Shown here: positions 7,308 to 14,900 of the stretch, one piece after another
Layout: every line of letters begins with the position of its first letter
Position numbering within the stretch: position 1 is the stretch's first letter
Assembly: GCA_023389535.1 (NCBI GenBank)
Contig: JAEWEH010000338.1
Span: forward strand, 1-15,500
DNA: 15,500 nucleotides
Reading direction: 5' to 3'
Source: Pseudomonadota bacterium
GTDB lineage: Bacteria; Pseudomonadota; Gammaproteobacteria; Burkholderiales; Burkholderiaceae_B
Program-made: the position numbers and the translations under genes
Notes under the pieces: model-generated
The model's input: only the letters and a program-made list of their open reading frames with translations
What the model was told of the DNA's origin: nothing
Databases searched by the model: none

Positions 7308-8693
7308 TCAAGCAGGTGCGATGTTCTGGTTTACGCGGAACAGATTGTCGGGATCGTACTTGCGTTTAATGTCCGCCAGGCGCTGGTAGTTATCGCCATA
7401 AGCATTGCGCACCCTGTCTGTTTCTTCCGAGGTCAGAAAGTTGACATAGACACCGCCGCTCGCATAGGGCGCCGATGCCGCGAAGAAATCACGCGCCCAA
7501 GCGATGCAGCGCTGGTCGTCGGCCGGGTCTTCCCACCGTCCATGCACATTCATGACAAATCGTGCGTCGCGGTGCGCATAGGCGGTGAAGCCGGAAGACT
7601 TGCGTGTGGTTGCGCCACCGATCGCGCCAAAGAAAATCTCGCATTGCGGCGACGGCAGCTTTTCAATGTATTCGATCACTGCGTCGAACAGCCCGTCTTC
7701 GAGTTTTGTGAAATTATGGGATTTCCAGTAATTGCGGGCTCCGGGCGTCAGCAAAGGATCGAAGGCTTTTTGCCAATTGACATAAGGCTGAACGCCGACA
7801 TGCTCGCCCAGTACCGTGCCAAATTTGTGTAAAGGATCGATAAGCTGCCTGCCCTGTTCGGGCTCGCCCACGTAGAGGATGGCCAGGGCGATGATGGGTT
7901 GTCCATGGGTTTCGGTGGGCAGGAAGGGTAGCGGCGGCGCTTTGCGCAAGACCGCCCATACCGTCAGATCGTCGGGCGCCGCGGCGATGAAGTCCCGATA
8001 TTGCTGCAGCACGGACTTCGCTTCGGACAGCGGATAGACCATCAAACCGCTTAACAGGTCGGGCCCCACCGGGTGCAGCCTGAATGTGAAATGATGGACC
8101 ACGCCGAAATTGCCTCCACCGCCCCTCAAGGCCCAGAACAGGTCCGGAAACTGCGCCTCGTTGGCCCGCAACAGGGAACCGTCGGCCAGGACGACTTCGG
8201 CCGCTTCCAGGTTGTCCACCGTCATGCCGAACTTGCGGCTGAGCCACCCGAAGCCGCCGCCCAAGGTCAGGCCGGCCACGCCGGTCGTGGAATTGATTCC
8301 CAGCGGCGTAGCCAGTCCGTGCTCTTGCGTGGCGGCGTCCATGTCGGCAAGCGTCGCCCCGCCAGCCACCGTGGCGTGGCGGGTGTCGGTGTCCACGCTG
8401 ACCGCTTTCAAGGCGGACAAGTCTATGACGATGCCGTCATCGCACATCGCGTTGCCCGCGATATTGTGGCCGCCACCGCGTATGGCGAGCGGCAACCCTT
8501 CATCGCGGGCAAAATTGACGGCCCGGGCGATGTCTTCAACACCGGCGCATCGGGCGATCAGCGCGGGGCGCTTGTCTATGGTGGCATTCCAGATTTTCCG
8601 GGCTTCATCATAGGATGCGTCCCCGGGAACAAAGATTTTCCCGCCGAATTCTTTTTGTAGTTTCTCGGCAAGTCCGACGTGCGCGTTCTTCAT
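7308..8693 (-). CDS. FAD-linked oxidoreductase, berberine-bridge (BBE) type
   Basis: A 461-residue FAD-dependent oxidase or dehydrogenase of the PCMH/BBE family. The FAD-binding PCMH domain contains RGGGHNIAG with H76, the residue that usually carries the covalent 8-alpha-histidyl bond to FAD. It continues with VAGGATLADMD and LGINSTTGVAGLTLGGGFGWLSRKFG. The cysteine that gives many BBE enzymes a second flavin link is replaced here (N134 at the matching place), so a single covalent link is expected. The C-terminal BBE motif YDPDNLFRVNQNI is intact. I choose the ATG at 8693 because GGAGAG (8698-8703, minus strand) lies four bases upstream; an ATG 12 bases earlier would overlap that site. No signal peptide is seen. 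The substrate is unknown; family members oxidise sugars, alkaloids or other alcohols. It is a single-gene unit. Confidence 0.88.
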   Translation of the reverse strand: MKNAHVGLAEKLQKEFGGKIFVPGDASYDEARKIWNATIDKRPALIARCAGVEDIARAVNFARDEGLPLAIRGGGHNIAGNAMCDDGIVIDLSALKAVSVDTDTRHATVAGGATLADMDAATQEHGLATPLGINSTTGVAGLTLGGGFGWLSRKFGMTVDNLEAAEVVLADGSLLRANEAQFPDLFWALRGGGGNFGVVHHFTFRLHPVGPDLLSGLMVYPLSEAKSVLQQYRDFIAAAPDDLTVWAVLRKAPPLPFLPTETHGQPIIALAILYVGEPEQGRQLIDPLHKFGTVLGEHVGVQPYVNWQKAFDPLLTPGARNYWKSHNFTKLEDGLFDAVIEYIEKLPSPQCEIFFGAIGGATTRKSSGFTAYAHRDARFVMNVHGRWEDPADDQRCIAWARDFFAASAPYASGGVYVNFLTSEETDRVRNAYGDNYQRLADIKRKYDPDNLFRVNQNIAPA

Positions 8694-8697
8694 GGTT

Positions 8698-8703
8698 CTC
8701 TCC
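8698..8703 (-). promoter_or_regulatory. Ribosome binding site deciding the oxidoreductase start
   Basis: GGAGAG on the minus strand lies four bases upstream of the ATG at 8693. It overlaps the sequence directly after the alternative ATG at 8705, which has no good purine run before it, so the shorter protein is preferred. Confidence 0.6.
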
Positions 8704-8771
8704 ATCGCGCCGCGTGCACAAGCTTGTATGCAGAACCGGCCGGACGTTCTGGAGCTGCGGCGCCACTATGC

Positions 8772-8786
8772 TTGACCTGGGGTCAA
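8772..8786. promoter_or_regulatory. TTGACC-N3-GGTCAA palindrome upstream of the oxidoreductase gene
   Basis: A perfect 6-bp inverted repeat with a three-base centre, 79-93 bases upstream of the oxidoreductase start. Its arm reads TTGACC, a near match to a -35 box, in both directions. No good -10 box lies at 16-18 bases on either strand, so it looks more like an operator for a dimeric regulator than a plain promoter. No regulator gene is adjacent. The role is inferred. Confidence 0.4.
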
Positions 8787-8816
8787 CCGGCGGTATCCGG
8801 CATGCCACCTGGCGCA

Positions 8817-8835
8817 GCGGCCCGGCTTCGGCCGC
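8817..8835 (-). terminator. GC-rich hairpin downstream of the ykgJ-type gene
   Basis: GCGGCC (8817-8822) pairs with GGCCGC (8830-8835) across a seven-base loop. It lies 56-74 bases beyond the end of the minus-strand operon, a reasonable place for termination. There is no T-run, and short GC-rich dyads arise readily in this DNA, so support is weak. Confidence 0.3.
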
Positions 8836-8890
8836 CTCGCGCCATCGAATACTTTACTCCTGAGAACAGTGCGCTGGCGTATGCCGCCGC

Positions 8891-9169
8891 CTATTTTTTG
8901 TATCGGCTGGTGGCTTGCGGCGCAGTGGCGGCGTCCAGTTCCGCCAGCCAGGCGATGGCCTGGTCGCGGGTCTGGCGACACATCTCGGCCGAGGCCTGCA
9001 GGCCGCTGCAGCATGCCGGTCGCTCGGGCTTGCCAAATATCAGGCAACGGTTGTCGTCCGACAATTGTACGCAGCGTACGCCCGCGGGCTTGCCCAGAGG
9101 CATGCCGGGAATCGGGCTGGATATGGAGGGGGCGATGCAGCAGGCGCCGCAGCCGGGACGGCATTGCAT
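8891..9169 (-). CDS. YkgJ-family cysteine-cluster protein (putative zinc/iron-chelating)
   Basis: A 92-residue protein with nine cysteines: C3, C7, C10, C11, C33, C42, C53, C54 and C64. The N-terminal arrangement (CRPGCGACC, then [17 protein letters not shown] and NRCLIFG) is that of the YkgJ/UPF0153 family, annotated as putative metal- or Fe-S-binding. No function has been proven for most members. The ATG at 9169 gives the cysteine motif right at the N-terminus, as is normal for short members. It is the last gene of a minus-strand group, 17 bases after the YdcF-like gene. That neighbourhood is an envelope cluster, but a direct link to LPS is not shown. A frame on the opposite strand over the same region has no recognisable features. 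Confidence 0.85.
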   Translation of the reverse strand: MQCRPGCGACCIAPSISSPIPGMPLGKPAGVRCVQLSDDNRCLIFGKPERPACCSGLQASAEMCRQTRDQAIAWLAELDAATAPQATSRYKK

Positions 9170-9186
9170 GGTGTCAGTGCATCGGC

Positions 9187-9951
9187 CTAGATCCAGCCCC
9201 GGACCCAGTACACCAGCAGACCCACATACTCCTTCACGATGGACCGGCTGGCGCTGAGTGCGCGCATGCTGGGCTGCCAGAATGAGAATCCCGGGTCGCC
9301 GGGCACAACGATTTGCGGTGGCGAAGGGGAAGCCACGGCCAGTATGCCCTGCTTGCGGAACACCGCCATGGCGCGGGGCATGTGCAGGGCGGATGTCACC
9401 AGCAGCACCCGATCAATATTGCGTTGTTTCAGGACTTCGGTAGTGAACAGGGCGTTTTCATGTGTCGTGTAGCTGCGGCTTTCCAGCAGCATGGCTTGCG
9501 GTGGGATGTTCTGCTGCTTCAGGTCGTTGGCCATGACCTGGGCCTCGCTGACGGTGCCTTCCAGGGCGGCGCCCGACACGATGATCAAAGGCGCGCGCTG
9601 TGCCTTGTAAAGCAAGGCAGCCGTATCCACGCGGGACAGGGCGGTGGTGCTGTCATACGGTTCGAACCAGTTGCGCCGGCCATTGGCCGTGCTGCCGCCC
9701 AGCACCACGATGGCTTGCGCCGCCGGCAGCTCCGCAGGCGGCCGATAGGGATAGAGCTGTTCCAGCCGCCCGCCCGCCCATAATGACGAAGCGGGCAGGG
9801 ACCAGAACAACGCCCAGCCCAGGCCAGCTGCCGCCACCAGGAAGGCCGTGCGCCGCCAGCGTACGATGAACAGTACGGCGCCCACCAGCAACAGCGCGAT
9901 GCACAGGTTCAGCGGTATTACTAAATTGGTCAAAAAGCTCGAAAGATTCAT
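9187..9951 (-). CDS. YdcF/ElyC-like DUF218 inner-membrane protein
   Basis: A 254-residue protein with two N-terminal transmembrane segments (about 11-30 and 36-55) and a soluble DUF218 domain. Family signatures visible are IVVLGGST (81-88), [10 protein letters not shown] (158-167) and [19 protein letters not shown] (184-202). ElyC-type members affect peptidoglycan or undecaprenyl-phosphate metabolism in Escherichia coli; the biochemical activity is not settled. It starts three bases after the stop of the upstream heptosyltransferase-like gene, so it is almost certainly in the same operon. This placement supports a role in envelope polysaccharide assembly. The soluble domain should face the periplasm or lie at the membrane surface; topology cannot be fixed from the sequence alone. 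Confidence 0.87.
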   Translation of the reverse strand: MNLSSFLTNLVIPLNLCIALLLVGAVLFIVRWRRTAFLVAAAGLGWALFWSLPASSLWAGGRLEQLYPYRPPAELPAAQAIVVLGGSTANGRRNWFEPYDSTTALSRVDTAALLYKAQRAPLIIVSGAALEGTVSEAQVMANDLKQQNIPPQAMLLESRSYTTHENALFTTEVLKQRNIDRVLLVTSALHMPRAMAVFRKQGILAVASPSPPQIVVPGDPGFSFWQPSMRALSASRSIVKEYVGLLVYWVRGWI

Positions 9952-9954
9952 TCG

Positions 9955-10926
9955 CTACCGTTCAAGTTTTTCAGGCAACAGAGCCAGAACCTGCTGCTCG
10001 ACCTCTTCGAGCGAAGGCCAGGCGTGAGCCGCGCCCAAGCACGTGGCGCTGTCCGACCACGGGCCGGTACGTTCGCGCTGGGTTACGCCGAACAGGGTCA
10101 GTTGCCTAGCGCCAGCGGCGGCCGCCAGGTGCGACACCCCCGAATCATTGCATACCACCAGCGAAGCAAGTTGGGTGAGTGTAGCAAACGCTCCGAGCTT
10201 GATAGGCGGCAGGCACAGTGCGGTGGGCGCATTGACGCGCGCCGCTTCCGCCTCGGCGGGCGGGGGGCACATGGCCACCGTGTGGCCCAGGCTTTGCAGG
10301 CGCCGCGTCAGGGCGTCGTAGTGCGGCCAGACTTTGATTCGGCCGCGATGCAGGCCGGTCGCGGTGGGAGCGATCAAAATGAATTCCCCTTGTTCCAGAC
10401 CAGCTTCCCGCATGGCTTGCATGCCTTCGGAGTAATGCCGGTCGGCCAGCCGCAGTTCCAGCCGGCGCCCCGCGCCCATAGGCCGGGTCGGCAAATTCCA
10501 GCGTTTGAGCGCCTGCGAAGTAACGTAATACCAGGACTCGACCGCGTGCAAAGAGGCCGATGGCTTGTTGACCGGCCAACGCAGGATCAGGCTGCGTCCG
10601 TCATCGCGGTAGCCGGCGCTGGGGATGCCCGCAAACTTGAAAACCATGGCGCTGGACAGCGAGTCCGGCAACAGCAAGCCTCGTGGATGGGCATGCTGAG
10701 CCCTTTTCCGGTGCGCATGAACCGCCGCGCGGTCTGCCCGCCATTGGCCTTTCATCTCTATGAAGCCAGCCAGCCTATAGCCAGCCAGCAGGTCCCTGGC
10801 CCATGGACGCGCGCACACCACCACTGGCAGTTGGGTGTCCAGCAAGGCATGCAGGCTGGGCAGACTCATGCAGACGTCGCCTATCCAATTGGGAAGGCGC
10901 ACATACAGGGCGGAAAGCATAGTCAT
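9955..10926 (-). CDS. GT9-family glycosyltransferase, LPS heptosyltransferase-like
   Basis: A 323-residue GT-B enzyme of family 9, the family of WaaC, WaaF and WaaQ, which transfer ADP-heptose to the inner core. The N-terminus reads LYVRLPNWIGDVCMSLPSL, with D17 at the site of the conserved catalytic aspartate. The donor-binding half has IAPTATGLHRGRIKVWPHYDAL (185-206), matching the usual K-x-WP pattern, and CNDSGVSHLAAAAG (259-272), followed by LFGVTQRERTGPW. ATGs at 10926 and 10920 are both possible; a TTG further up at 10977 is less likely. It is the first gene of a minus-strand operon with the YdcF-like and YkgJ-like genes, divergent from msbA. WaaF-like activity is most probable, but WaaC or WaaQ roles cannot be excluded. 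Confidence 0.88.
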   Translation of the reverse strand: MTMLSALYVRLPNWIGDVCMSLPSLHALLDTQLPVVVCARPWARDLLAGYRLAGFIEMKGQWRADRAAVHAHRKRAQHAHPRGLLLPDSLSSAMVFKFAGIPSAGYRDDGRSLILRWPVNKPSASLHAVESWYYVTSQALKRWNLPTRPMGAGRRLELRLADRHYSEGMQAMREAGLEQGEFILIAPTATGLHRGRIKVWPHYDALTRRLQSLGHTVAMCPPPAEAEAARVNAPTALCLPPIKLGAFATLTQLASLVVCNDSGVSHLAAAAGARQLTLFGVTQRERTGPWSDSATCLGAAHAWPSLEEVEQQVLALLPEKLER

Positions 10927-10999
10927 GAATGATCGTGGCGGCGCGAGGGCGTTATGATGGCGGGTGATCCAGCTCAACGCCCATCCGAGGAACGTTAAA
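10927..10999. promoter_or_regulatory. Divergent promoter region between the GT9 gene and msbA
   Basis: This 73-base gap must serve both transcription directions. On the plus strand TATGAT at 10953-10958 is a good -10 match but has no convincing -35. On the minus strand TTGAGC and CATAAC are 15 bases apart, a weak promoter. I cannot name exact start sites. Confidence 0.35.
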
Positions 11000-11038
11000 A
11001 TGGCCGATCCATTAGTATATAAGCGAGTTTATTGTTGA
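11000..11038 (+). CDS. Possible 12-codon leader peptide before msbA
   Basis: An ATG at 11000 with GAGGA at 10987-10991 (eight-base spacing) opens a short frame, MADPLVYKRVYC, ending at TGA 11036-11038. The stop overlaps a TTG (11035-11037) of the msbA frame as TTGA, the geometry of translational coupling. This ribosome site is the best in the region, whereas msbA itself has only TTG starts. The frame could be a true leader, or the authentic N-terminus of MsbA separated by a one-base indel in the sequence. No similar peptide is known to me. Confidence 0.4.
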   Translation: MADPLVYKRVYC

Positions 11039-12813
11039 AGTCAGCCACCGAAGCCGCAACGCCGCATTCCGGCCCCGCCCGATTCGAGCTGTGGCGGCGG
11101 ATCTACAGCCGCGTTGGCGTCTACTGGAAGACGGTCATATTGGCGGTCGCCCTGGTCAGCGTGGCGGCGGCCACCCAGCCCACCTTGGCCATCATCATGA
11201 AGCCTTTGCTGGACGACGGGTTCTCCGGCGGCAAGCCATCCTATGTTTGGTCCATTCCCCTGGCGGTCGTCGGGCTGATGTTGTTGCGCGGCATCTGCAG
11301 CTACGCCAGTTCCTATCTGCTGGCCTGGGTCGCCAACAATATGCTGTTGGGCCTGCGCAAGGAAATGTTCGACCGCCTGCTCGGCCTGTCGGACGAGGAC
11401 TTCAAGCGCGGCGATTCCGGCCGCCTGCTGAACCGTTTCACCATCGACGCAGGTACGGTCACGGGACTGGCCACCGAGGTCATCACGGTGGTGGTGCGCG
11501 AATCGCTGGTCGTGGTGGCGTTGCTGTGCGTATTGCTTTACATGTCGTGGCAATTGACGCTGATCGTATTGCTGATGCTGCCGGTGTCGACCCTGATCGC
11601 CCGCATCTTCATCAAGAGACTGGGCCGCATCAACCGCGAAACCATAGGCATGAACGCCGAACTGACCCGCGTGGTGCGCGAGGGCATAGACGGCCAGCGG
11701 GTCATCAAGCTATTCGACGGCTACGAGCGCGAATCCGGCCGTTTCGGCTATGTAAACGGCCGCTTGCGGCGCTTTGCCATGCGCGCGGCCAGTGCGGACG
11801 CAGCCATGTCGCCGCTTTCGCAATTCTCCATCGCCCTGTCCGTGGCGGCCGTGATCGCGGTGGCCCTGTACCAGGCCAATAACCACGGGCTGACGGTGGG
11901 CAGTTTCGCGGCCTTCATGGCGGCGTTGGGCCAGATCTTCGATCCGATGAAGCGGCTGACCAATATTGCCGGTGCGATGCAGCGCATGCTGGTTTCCGCG
12001 GAAAGTGTATTCACGCTGATCGACCAGCGGCCCGAGGCCGACACCGGCTCCAGGACGCTGCCGCTGCCGGTCCAGGGGCGCGTCGAGTTCAGGAATATTG
12101 TCCATCGCTTTCCGGACGCCCACGCCGATACGCTATCAAACGTTTCTTTCATGGTGGAGCCGGGCCAGACCATCGCGCTGGTCGGCCGATCGGGCAGCGG
12201 CAAGACGACCCTGGTGAATATGCTGCCGCGCTTCGTCAACCCGAACAGCGGTTCCATACTGATAGACGGCGTCGATATCAAGGAACTGAGCCTGCAGGGC
12301 CTGCGTTCGCAATTGTCCCTGGTCAGCCAGGATGTCGTGCTGTTCGAGGGCACCATTGCCGACAACGTAGGTTATGGCGCTTTGCACGAAGCCAGCCCGG
12401 AAGAAATCCGCAAGGCACTGGACGCGGCAAACTTGCTTGCCTTCGTTGATGGCTTGCCGCTGGGCCTGGATACACCTGTGGGCGAAAACGCCAGCCAGCT
12501 CTCGGGCGGCCAGCGCCAACGGCTTGCCATCGCGCGCGCCCTGATCAAGAACGCACCCATATTGATACTCGACGAAGCAACCTCGGCGCTGGATAACGAA
12601 TCCGAGCGGCAGGTGCAGGCTTCGCTCGAGCTGTTGATGGCCGGGCGCACGACGCTTGTGATTGCGCATCGCTTGTCCACCGTGCAAAATGCCGATCGCA
12701 TCGTGGTGCTGGACGCCGGCAAGATCGTCGAGCAAGGGCGCCACGAAGAATTGCTCGCCATGGAAGGCCTGTATGCGGCCTTGTATCGCATGCAGTTTCG
12801 CGACGACGGATAA
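11032..12813 (+). CDS. msbA: Lipid A-core flippase MsbA (ABC exporter)
   Basis: A 593-residue half-transporter that flips lipid A-core from the inner to the outer leaflet of the inner membrane using ATP, working as a homodimer. The N-terminal six-helix domain contains the MsbA-like block MKPLLDDGFSGG and LRGICSYASSYLLAWV. The nucleotide-binding domain has Walker A GRSGSGKT (385-392), signature LSGGQ (490-494), Walker B ending in D514-E515, and H-loop H546 in IAHRLS. The length is close to E. coli MsbA (582). An in-frame TAA at 11020-11022 and the lack of an early ATG leave TTG 11032 or TTG 11035 as starts; numbering here is from 11032. The second TTG overlaps the stop of a 12-codon frame. The surrounding core-sugar genes supply its substrate. 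Confidence 0.93.
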   Translation: MLKSATEAATPHSGPARFELWRRIYSRVGVYWKTVILAVALVSVAAATQPTLAIIMKPLLDDGFSGGKPSYVWSIPLAVVGLMLLRGICSYASSYLLAWVANNMLLGLRKEMFDRLLGLSDEDFKRGDSGRLLNRFTIDAGTVTGLATEVITVVVRESLVVVALLCVLLYMSWQLTLIVLLMLPVSTLIARIFIKRLGRINRETIGMNAELTRVVREGIDGQRVIKLFDGYERESGRFGYVNGRLRRFAMRAASADAAMSPLSQFSIALSVAAVIAVALYQANNHGLTVGSFAAFMAALGQIFDPMKRLTNIAGAMQRMLVSAESVFTLIDQRPEADTGSRTLPLPVQGRVEFRNIVHRFPDAHADTLSNVSFMVEPGQTIALVGRSGSGKTTLVNMLPRFVNPNSGSILIDGVDIKELSLQGLRSQLSLVSQDVVLFEGTIADNVGYGALHEASPEEIRKALDAANLLAFVDGLPLGLDTPVGENASQLSGGQRQRLAIARALIKNAPILILDEATSALDNESERQVQASLELLMAGRTTLVIAHRLSTVQNADRIVVLDAGKIVEQGRHEELLAMEGLYAALYRMQFRDDG

Positions 12814-12882
12814 TGACATGATTCAATGGTGCAAGGGCTTGCTCCGCAGGCCGCTGCGCTGCAAACGCAATGGCTGCCACAT

Positions 12883-12890
12883 AAGGGAAG
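12883..12890 (+). promoter_or_regulatory. Ribosome binding site deciding the lipoprotein start
   Basis: AAGGGAAG lies seven bases before the ATG at 12898. This start also places a lipoprotein signal at the N-terminus, so it is preferred over the in-frame upstream start at 12826. Confidence 0.65.
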
Positions 12891-12897
12891 ATGCAGT

Positions 12898-13326
12898 ATG
12901 AAGAAACTAGTGCTGCTTGTAGGTTTGACGATATTGGCCGGGTGTGCATCCACGCCGCAAGGTGTGCGTCTGGCGGATTTGCGCAGTCCGGAGTATTTTC
13001 GGGGTGAACGCAGTATTCCACTGACATTTCCCAAGATACAAATGGCCTTGTTCAAGCATCAGCGCGCGTGTGGGTCTGCGCCGCAACTGCAGCTGGACCC
13101 GCGCGAAACCAACTATGGCACCATCATCCTTCAGCCGCCGGGTAACAGCGGCTACGATCGCACCATCATCGCCGATGTCATCCAGTACCAGCCGTCCATG
13201 ATGGAAGAAGGGCGATCGCGGGCGAAGGTATATAGCTACTATTCGGATGCACTGTCGAAAGAACGCACAGAACAATTATTCGACGCGATCTCCAAGCCCG
13301 AAGTCTGCCCCAGTGCAACGCAGTAG
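12898..13326 (+). CDS. Small lipoprotein of unknown function
   Basis: A 142-residue protein that I do not recognise beyond its export signal. MKKLVLLVGLTILAGC is a classical lipoprotein signal peptide: two lysines, a hydrophobic core, and lipobox LAGC with lipidated C16 followed by ASTPQ. Residue +2 is alanine, so outer-membrane sorting is expected. The mature part is soluble, with two further cysteines (C58, C137) that could form a disulfide. It contains an ILQPPGNSGYDRTIIADVIQYQP stretch and a basic SRAKVYSYYSDAL segment. It follows msbA by 84 bases and may share its transcript, hinting at an envelope role, but that is only position. It ends just before two hairpins and the convergent rng gene. 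Confidence 0.85.
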   Translation: MKKLVLLVGLTILAGCASTPQGVRLADLRSPEYFRGERSIPLTFPKIQMALFKHQRACGSAPQLQLDPRETNYGTIILQPPGNSGYDRTIIADVIQYQPSMMEEGRSRAKVYSYYSDALSKERTEQLFDAISKPEVCPSATQ

Positions 13327-13342
13327 CGGGAATTGACAGAAC

Positions 13343-13386
13343 GGCGCATCCGCACGCGCCGATGCCGCAGGCGGCCAACGCCTGCG
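13343..13386. terminator. Two tandem hairpins between convergent lipoprotein and rng genes
   Basis: GGCGC/GCGCC (13343-13347 and 13356-13360) is followed by an 8-bp stem CGCAGGCG/CGCCTGCG (13366-13373 and 13379-13386, five-base loop). Placed between two converging stops, they are suitable as a bidirectional terminator. No T-run follows, so efficiency is uncertain. Confidence 0.5.
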
Positions 13387-13436
13387 CCCGCTGCGAAGCG
13401 CCGGCCTTAGGCGAAACGACAGGGATGCGCGCAACC

Positions 13437-14900
13437 TCAAATCAGGACAATGTCGTATTGTTCCTGGGAATACTGGCTTTCGACTTCCAGGGATATCGGT
13501 TTGCCGATAAAGTCTCCCAGCATGGCCAGGTGGGCGCTTTCTTCCTCAAGAAACAGGTCGACAATCGCCTGGGATGCGAGGATACGAAATTCCTTGGGGT
13601 TGAACTGGCGCGACTCGCGTAATATTTCGCGCAGTATTTCATAGCAAAGTGTACGCGGCGTGCGCACGGTGCCGCGCGCCTGGCAGGTGGGGCAGGGCTC
13701 GCACAGTTGGTGCGCCAAAGAATCGCGGGTGCGCTTGCGGGTCATTTCGACGAGCCCCAATTGGCTGAAACCGCTGACCGTCATGCGCGTGCGGTCGCGG
13801 CTCAAGGCTTTGTTCAGTTCCGCCAGCACCGCGCTGCGGTGCTCGGGGTCGTCCATGTCGATGAAGTCCAGAATAATGATGCCGCCCAGATTGCGCAGGC
13901 GCAGCTGGCGCGCCAGCGCCACGGCGGCTTCCAGATTGGTCTTGAAGATGGTGTCGTCGAAATTGCGCCCGCCGACAAAGCCGCCGGTATTCACATCCAC
14001 GGTGGTCAGGGCTTCGGTCTGATCTATGATCAGGTAGCCGCCGGATTTCAGATCGACCCGGCGCGATAGCGCCCGGGCAATTTCATCATCCACGTTGGCC
14101 GTATCGAACAATGGGCGTTCGCCGCTGTAATGCTTGATGCGCTCGAGTACGGAAGGGGTGTAGCTGCGGGCCCAGTCCAGCAGTTGCTGGGCGGTGCTGC
14201 GCGAATCGACGAGTATCGTGCCGGTGGTGGGCGTAACCATGTCGCGCAGTACGCGCTGTGCGAGTGTCAAGTCGGTATAGAGCAGGGAAGGCGAGGGCTG
14301 GGATTTGGCTTTGGCCTGTATGCTGGCCCATAGGGTGCGCAGATAGGAATGGTCGGCCTGCAGTTCGTCGTCGGTTGCGCCTTCGGCCTGGGTGCGTACG
14401 ATGAAGCCGCCAGAATCGTCGTCGGCTTTGAACTGAAGCAGGCGCTCTTTCAGCGATATGCGGTCTTCTTCGGATTCGATTTTTTGCGAAATTCCGATGT
14501 GGGGGTCGTAAGGAAGGTAGACCAGCATGCGGCCGGCGATGCTGATCTGGGTGGACAGGCGTGCGCCTTTGGTGCCAAGTGGGTCTTTGATGACTTGGAC
14601 CATGAGAGACTGCCCTTCGAAGAGCAGTTTCTCTATGGGGGTGACGCCGGCGCCGTTGCTGCGTTCGGATCGGTTCTGGCGCAGGTCGGCCACGTGGATG
14701 AAGGCGGCGCGTTCCAGGCCGATATCGACAAAGGCGCTTTGCATGCCGGGCAGGACGCGGACGATTTTTCCAAGGTACAGGTTGCCGACATGGCCGCGCT
14801 GGATGCTTCTTTCTATATGGAGTTCTTGTACGGCTCCTTGCTCTACGAGTGCGACGCGTGTTTCGAAGGGGGTGACGTTTATAAGTATGTCTTCGGTCAT
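13437..14900 (-). CDS. rng: Ribonuclease G
   Basis: A 487-residue endoribonuclease of the RNase E/G family, close to the 489 residues of E. coli RNase G. It trims the 16S rRNA 5' end and takes part in mRNA decay in the cytoplasm. An S1-type RNA-binding domain lies near residues 37-120 (GHVGNLYLGKIVRVLPGMQS, AFVDIG). The catalytic acidic residues are D302 in TTVDVNTGG and D345 in IIILDFIDMDD, which bind the magnesium ion. The zinc-link motif CPTC is at 403-406. There is no long C-terminal degradosome scaffold, which separates it from RNase E. I take the ATG at 14900 (MTEDILINVTP); a TTG 30 bases upstream is less likely. A maf gene, its usual neighbour in related bacteria, is not found upstream within the window. 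Confidence 0.93.
   Translation of the reverse strand: MTEDILINVTPFETRVALVEQGAVQELHIERSIQRGHVGNLYLGKIVRVLPGMQSAFVDIGLERAAFIHVADLRQNRSERSNGAGVTPIEKLLFEGQSLMVQVIKDPLGTKGARLSTQISIAGRMLVYLPYDPHIGISQKIESEEDRISLKERLLQFKADDDSGGFIVRTQAEGATDDELQADHSYLRTLWASIQAKAKSQPSPSLLYTDLTLAQRVLRDMVTPTTGTILVDSRSTAQQLLDWARSYTPSVLERIKHYSGERPLFDTANVDDEIARALSRRVDLKSGGYLIIDQTEALTTVDVNTGGFVGGRNFDDTIFKTNLEAAVALARQLRLRNLGGIIILDFIDMDDPEHRSAVLAELNKALSRDRTRMTVSGFSQLGLVEMTRKRTRDSLAHQLCEPCPTCQARGTVRTPRTLCYEILREILRESRQFNPKEFRILASQAIVDLFLEEESAHLAMLGDFIGKPISLEVESQYSQEQYDIVLI

Noticed and set aside
6750..7832. Plus-strand open frame of 360 codons spanning the alkA end and the oxidoreductase end
   Set aside because: It runs through two well-supported genes and a terminator hairpin in the wrong frames; no recognisable domain.
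8772..8801. Plain sigma70 promoter using TTGACC as -35
   Set aside because: No acceptable -10 hexamer lies 16-18 bases away on either strand.
8679..9257. Plus-strand frame of 192 codons opposite the ykgJ-type gene
   Set aside because: The minus strand encodes a clear nine-cysteine YkgJ-type protein; the plus frame lacks any family feature.
10024..10932. Plus-strand open frame of about 300 codons opposite the GT9 gene
   Set aside because: Shadow of the heptosyltransferase-like gene, with Arg/Gly/Gln-rich text and no motif.
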